Shown here: in pieces, positions 6,332-7,669 of the stretch | Numbering within the stretch: the stretch's first letter is position 1 | Layout: every line of letters starts with the position of its first letter | Source: J088 sp003695505 [NCBI: Candidatus Dadabacteria bacterium] | Lineage (GTDB): Bacteria > J088 | DNA length: 7,669 nucleotides | Assembly (NCBI GenBank): GCA_003695505.1 | Contig: RFIY01000165.1 | Location: 1-7,669 of the forward strand | Direction: 5' to 3' | The notes under the pieces: generated by a model | The model's input: only the letters and a program-made list of their open reading frames with translations | The model's database searches: none | Told to the model about the DNA's origin: nothing | Program-made: the position numbers and the translations under genes

Positions 6332-6344
6332 CTCCGGAACGGAG
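6332..6344. promoter_or_regulatory. Inverted repeat upstream of the TetR gene, candidate operator
   Basis: CTCCG-GAA-CGGAG is a perfect 5-bp inverted repeat with a 3-base centre, 33 bases before the tetR-type start. Its right arm continues into ACGGAGTCC (6339-6347), a 9-base word that also occurs upstream of the crotonase gene at 5485-5493. TetR proteins often bind dyads near their own start, which makes this a candidate autoregulatory site; the evidence is the dyad and the shared word only. Confidence 0.35.
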
Positions 6345-6377
6345 TCCTCTGACCGGCATTTTCGGATTCCACCGCCC

Positions 6378-6986
6378 ATGGCCCGCCCACGCAAAGAAGA
6401 AAGCCGCGATCGACCCGCGCGCATCATCGATGCAGCGGCAAAACTGTTCGCCGAGCGCGGCTTCGAAGCCACAACGGTCGCCGCCATCGCGGCGGCCTGC
6501 GGCATTCGCGCACCGTCCGTGCTGCATCACTACGAGTCCAAGGAAAACCTCTTCATCGAAGTGTTGCGGCAGCGCGTCGTCGAACGATTTCTGCGCGATT
6601 TTCGCATCGAGGCCCTGGACCTGAATCAGCCACCCGCCGCGCTGATCGAGCAGGTACTACGCACGGCCATGGATATCTGGCGTGAGGAACCACACCTGAT
6701 CGGCAGCGCATTCGCCGAACTGATCCGCCCAGGCGGCATGGGCCAGGACCTGCTCACGGACCTGCTGATGCCACTGCTCGAACGCTTCGAGCAGATCGCC
6801 GCCGCAGCGCTCCCGCCTCAGCGGCGCAATGTCCCCATCCGCGAGCTTGCACTGATGTTCGTCTTCTCGCTGGCCGGCCGCTACGGCACCCTCGGCAGGG
6901 AACCGAACCTCTGGGGACCAGAACAGGATGTCATCGATGCGTTACGTCTGATCGCTCAGACCGTGCTGCCCTCACCATCCGAGTAG
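6378..6986 (+). CDS. TetR/AcrR-family transcriptional regulator
   Basis: DNA-binding dimer, usually a repressor released by a small ligand. The 202 residues match the family. The N-terminal helix-turn-helix is clear: RIIDAAAKLFAERGFEATTV (15-34), then IAAACGIRAPSVLHHYESKENLF (37-59), with HHY replacing the common YYHF. The C-terminal ligand-binding part is helical and not related in any visible way to a specific ligand class. ATG 6378 is the natural start because the basic MARPRKEESRD lead-in is typical of the family; no clear Shine-Dalgarno site precedes it. It sits 87 bases after the crotonase gene in the same direction, so a role in controlling acyl-CoA metabolism is a reasonable guess but unproven. 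A hairpin with a poly-A flank just after the stop belongs to the opposite strand. Confidence 0.93.
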   Translation: MARPRKEESRDRPARIIDAAAKLFAERGFEATTVAAIAAACGIRAPSVLHHYESKENLFIEVLRQRVVERFLRDFRIEALDLNQPPAALIEQVLRTAMDIWREEPHLIGSAFAELIRPGGMGQDLLTDLLMPLLERFEQIAAAALPPQRRNVPIRELALMFVFSLAGRYGTLGREPNLWGPEQDVIDALRLIAQTVLPSPSE

Positions 6987-6993
6987 CAGGCAC

Positions 6994-7028
6994 GAAAAAA
7001 CCGCCTTCGAGCTGGTCCTCGAAGGCGG
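6994..7028 (-). terminator. Intrinsic terminator of the tRNA-Lys/tRNA-Glu operon
   Basis: A perfect 11-bp stem CCGCCTTCGAG/CTCGAAGGCGG (7001-7011 and 7018-7028) closes a 6-base loop. On the minus strand it is followed by TTTTTTC (7000-6994), the U-run of a Rho-independent terminator. On the plus strand no T-run follows, so it stops transcription coming from the tRNA genes, 7 bases after the tRNA-Glu CCA, and may partly block read-through from tetR. Confidence 0.9.
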
Positions 7029-7034
7029 CAAATA

Positions 7035-7112
7035 TGGTGTCCCCAGGGGGATTCGAACCCCCGTTACCGCCGTGAAAGGGCGGTGTCCTGGACCAGGCTA
7101 GACGATGGGGAC
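7035..7112 (-). tRNA. tRNA-Glu (anticodon TTC), with encoded CCA
   Basis: On the minus strand the acceptor stem GTCCCCA pairs with TGGGGAC. The anticodon arm is CCGCC-CTTTCAC-GGCGG, giving anticodon TTC. The T arm is GGGGG-TTCGAAT-CCCCC, and ACCA follows at the 3' end, so CCA (7037-7035) is encoded. The D arm GTCTAGCCTGGTCCAGGAC is slightly longer than in E. coli. It is the second tRNA of a two-gene operon, 20 bases after tRNA-Lys. Confidence 0.97.
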
Positions 7113-7132
7113 GTCATAGACCGAATCGATTG

Positions 7133-7205
7133 TGAGCCGTGCTGGACTCGAACCAGCGACCCGCTGCTTAAAAGGCAGCTGCTCTACCAACTGAGCTAAC
7201 GGCCC
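7133..7205 (-). tRNA. tRNA-Lys (anticodon TTT), CCA not encoded
   Basis: On the minus strand the acceptor stem GGGCCGT pairs with ACGGCTC (one G-U pair at 2-71). The D arm is GCTCAGTTGGTAGAGC. The anticodon arm is GCTGC-CTTTTAA-GCAGC, giving anticodon TTT. The T arm is GCTGG-TTCGAGT-CCAGC. The discriminator is A (7133) and the next bases are CAA rather than CCA, so the tail must be added after transcription. It is the first gene of the operon with tRNA-Glu. Confidence 0.97.
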
Positions 7206-7263
7206 ATCAAGCAGCTTGTGTTGAGCGCAGCGCCCTGACACGAGCGTACACATCAGAAAAATG

Positions 7264-7292
7264 ATTGTACGGAAAAGCACCGATGTCGGCAA
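7264..7292 (-). promoter_or_regulatory. Sigma70-like promoter of the tRNA-Lys/tRNA-Glu operon
   Basis: On the minus strand, TTGCCG (7292-7287), a 17-bp spacer and TACAAT (7269-7264) form a near-consensus promoter. Start is expected near 7257, giving a leader of about 50 bases before tRNA-Lys. The -10 hexamer is identical to that of the lipoprotein promoter. Confidence 0.7.
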
Positions 7293-7351
7293 ATCGCAGG
7301 TAGCGCAAGGCTACGGAGAAGCAGCAGGCCGCACTGAACCCTCGCCCTGCA

Positions 7352-7380
7352 CGTCGCCCCGGACCTGATCCGGGGTCCCA
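7352..7380 (-). repeat. Palindromic interspersed repeat, unit A (inverted relative to unit C)
   Basis: CCCCGGA (7357-7363), a 5-base centre CCTGA, and TCCGGGG (7369-7375) form a 7-bp hairpin. The flanks CGTCG on the left and TCCCA on the right match, in reverse complement, the flanks of unit C, which shows that this is a repeat family and not a chance palindrome. Given the orientation set by TGGACCCC...GGGGCGACG, unit A lies on the minus strand. Confidence 0.7.
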
Positions 7381-7385
7381 CCCGG

Positions 7386-7400
7386 CCGGCCGAAGGCCGG
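7386..7400. repeat. Short GC-rich inverted repeat between units A and B
   Basis: CCGGCC-GAA-GGCCGG is a perfect 6-bp hairpin with a 3-base loop, 10 bases after the unit A stem. A smaller one, GCCGC-GCA-GCGGC, follows near 7427-7439. These may be spacer elements of the same composite repeat. No T-run follows either, so they are not intrinsic terminators. Confidence 0.5.
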
Positions 7401-7449
7401 ACGGAACCCGATCCAAACCGACGCCCGCCGCGCAGCGGCACGAAAGCCA

Positions 7450-7477
7450 TCATCCCGGCCTCCGAGCCGGGATCCAG
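7450..7477 (-). repeat. Palindromic interspersed repeat, unit B
   Basis: ATCCCGGC (7452-7459), a 6-base loop CTCCGA, and GCCGGGAT (7466-7473) form an 8-bp hairpin. Read on the minus strand it has the form TGGATCCCGG...CCGGGATGA, a variant of the unit A/C frame TGGACCCCGG...CCGGGGCGACG. It has the same orientation as unit A. Confidence 0.65.
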
Positions 7478-7537
7478 CCACCGGCGCCTGCTCGCGTTGG
7501 TACCGAACACAAGCGACGCACCGGGTCGCGCAGCGAG

Positions 7538-7580
7538 TGGACCCCGGATATCCGCCTGCGGCGGATTCCGGGGCGACGGA
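7538..7580 (+). repeat. Palindromic interspersed repeat, unit C, long-stem form
   Basis: TGGA flank, then CCCCGGA (7542-7548), one unpaired T (7549), ATCCGCC, a TGC loop, GGCGGAT and TCCGGGG (to 7573), then the CGACGG flank. The stem is 14 bp with a single bulge, twice as long as in unit A. It faces units A and B. The tail word GGCGACGGA (7572-7580) recurs at 7591-7599, a direct repeat with a 19-base period. Confidence 0.7.
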
Positions 7581-7669
7581 AGTAGGGGGTGGCGACGGAT
7601 TCAGAGATGACAGGGGAAGCCGGCAGTGGGTTTCGGAGCAGCACACCACCCGGGCCGCTCTGGGTCGCC

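Larger units (their letters stand above)
7206..7669. other. Non-coding region: tRNA promoter and palindromic repeat cluster
   Basis: No convincing gene is visible. The 7206-7300 part holds the tRNA operon leader and promoter. From about 7350 to 7600 it is a cluster of GC-rich inverted repeats. Open frames across it have the Arg/Ala/Gly-rich composition of shadow frames in GC-rich DNA and run straight through the palindromes. From 7600 to the window end I see only low-level repetition and no start with a ribosome-binding site. The region may continue as a repeat cluster beyond the window. Confidence 0.7.

Noticed and set aside
6287-6357. 9-base direct repeat CTGACCGGC at 6287-6295 and 6349-6357
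   Set aside because: One copy overlaps the crotonase stop codon and the composition is common here; not enough to call a regulatory site.
7001-7028. Hairpin after tetR as a terminator for tetR
   Set aside because: The T-run is on the minus-strand side only; on the plus strand CAAATATGG follows. It is assigned to the tRNA operon.
7352-7580. CRISPR array
   Set aside because: Repeat units are palindromic, unequal in length, in opposite orientations and irregularly spaced; there are no uniform spacers and no cas genes.
7311-7649. Minus-strand frames in the right-hand end as small genes
   Set aside because: They pass through several palindromic repeats, lack ribosome-binding sites and have the composition of random frames in GC-rich DNA.

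Overview
The window is GC-rich, tightly packed bacterial chromosome. Gene density, -35/-10 boxes of the sigma70 type, Gram-negative style lipoproteins and the protein families point to a Pseudomonadota bacterium, probably a gammaproteobacterium or a near neighbour. That placement is inference: there is no rRNA here, only one of the three tRNA genes encodes its CCA end, and the EngB sequence departs from the usual gammaproteobacterial pattern. It looks like ordinary chromosome. No phage, insertion sequence, CRISPR array or defence island is visible.

Left part, minus strand (33-3005). A sigma70-like promoter starts a two-gene lipoprotein unit. The first lipoprotein (2280-2969) overlaps the second (1594-2304), and the two look like distant tandem paralogues. 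The second lipoprotein's stop codon lies inside the promoter of a tRNA-Cys gene (1445-1516). A MATE-family exporter (33-1337) follows the tRNA with no terminator between them and no normal start codon where the family's N-terminus should begin.

Middle part, plus strand (3024-6986). A class I/II PLP aminotransferase overlaps the ribosome-assembly GTPase gene engB by ATGA. Next comes a 216-residue helical protein of unknown function whose start sits just behind an extended -10 box. An enoyl-CoA hydratase/crotonase gene and a TetR-family regulator gene follow; the regulator may control the crotonase gene, and the two share an upstream 9-base word.

Right part, minus strand (6994-7292), then non-coding to 7669. 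A tRNA-Lys/tRNA-Glu operon has a strong promoter and ends in an intrinsic terminator facing the tetR gene. The last roughly 300 bases hold a cluster of palindromic interspersed repeats and no convincing gene.

The points most worth following up are two genes that appear to make leaderless mRNAs with identical -10 to ATG spacing, the lipoprotein pair, the tRNA-Cys/MATE arrangement with a perfect 16-bp palindrome in the leader, the unusual EngB switch I, and the head-to-head palindromic repeats. I did not find strong evidence for a wholly new system.
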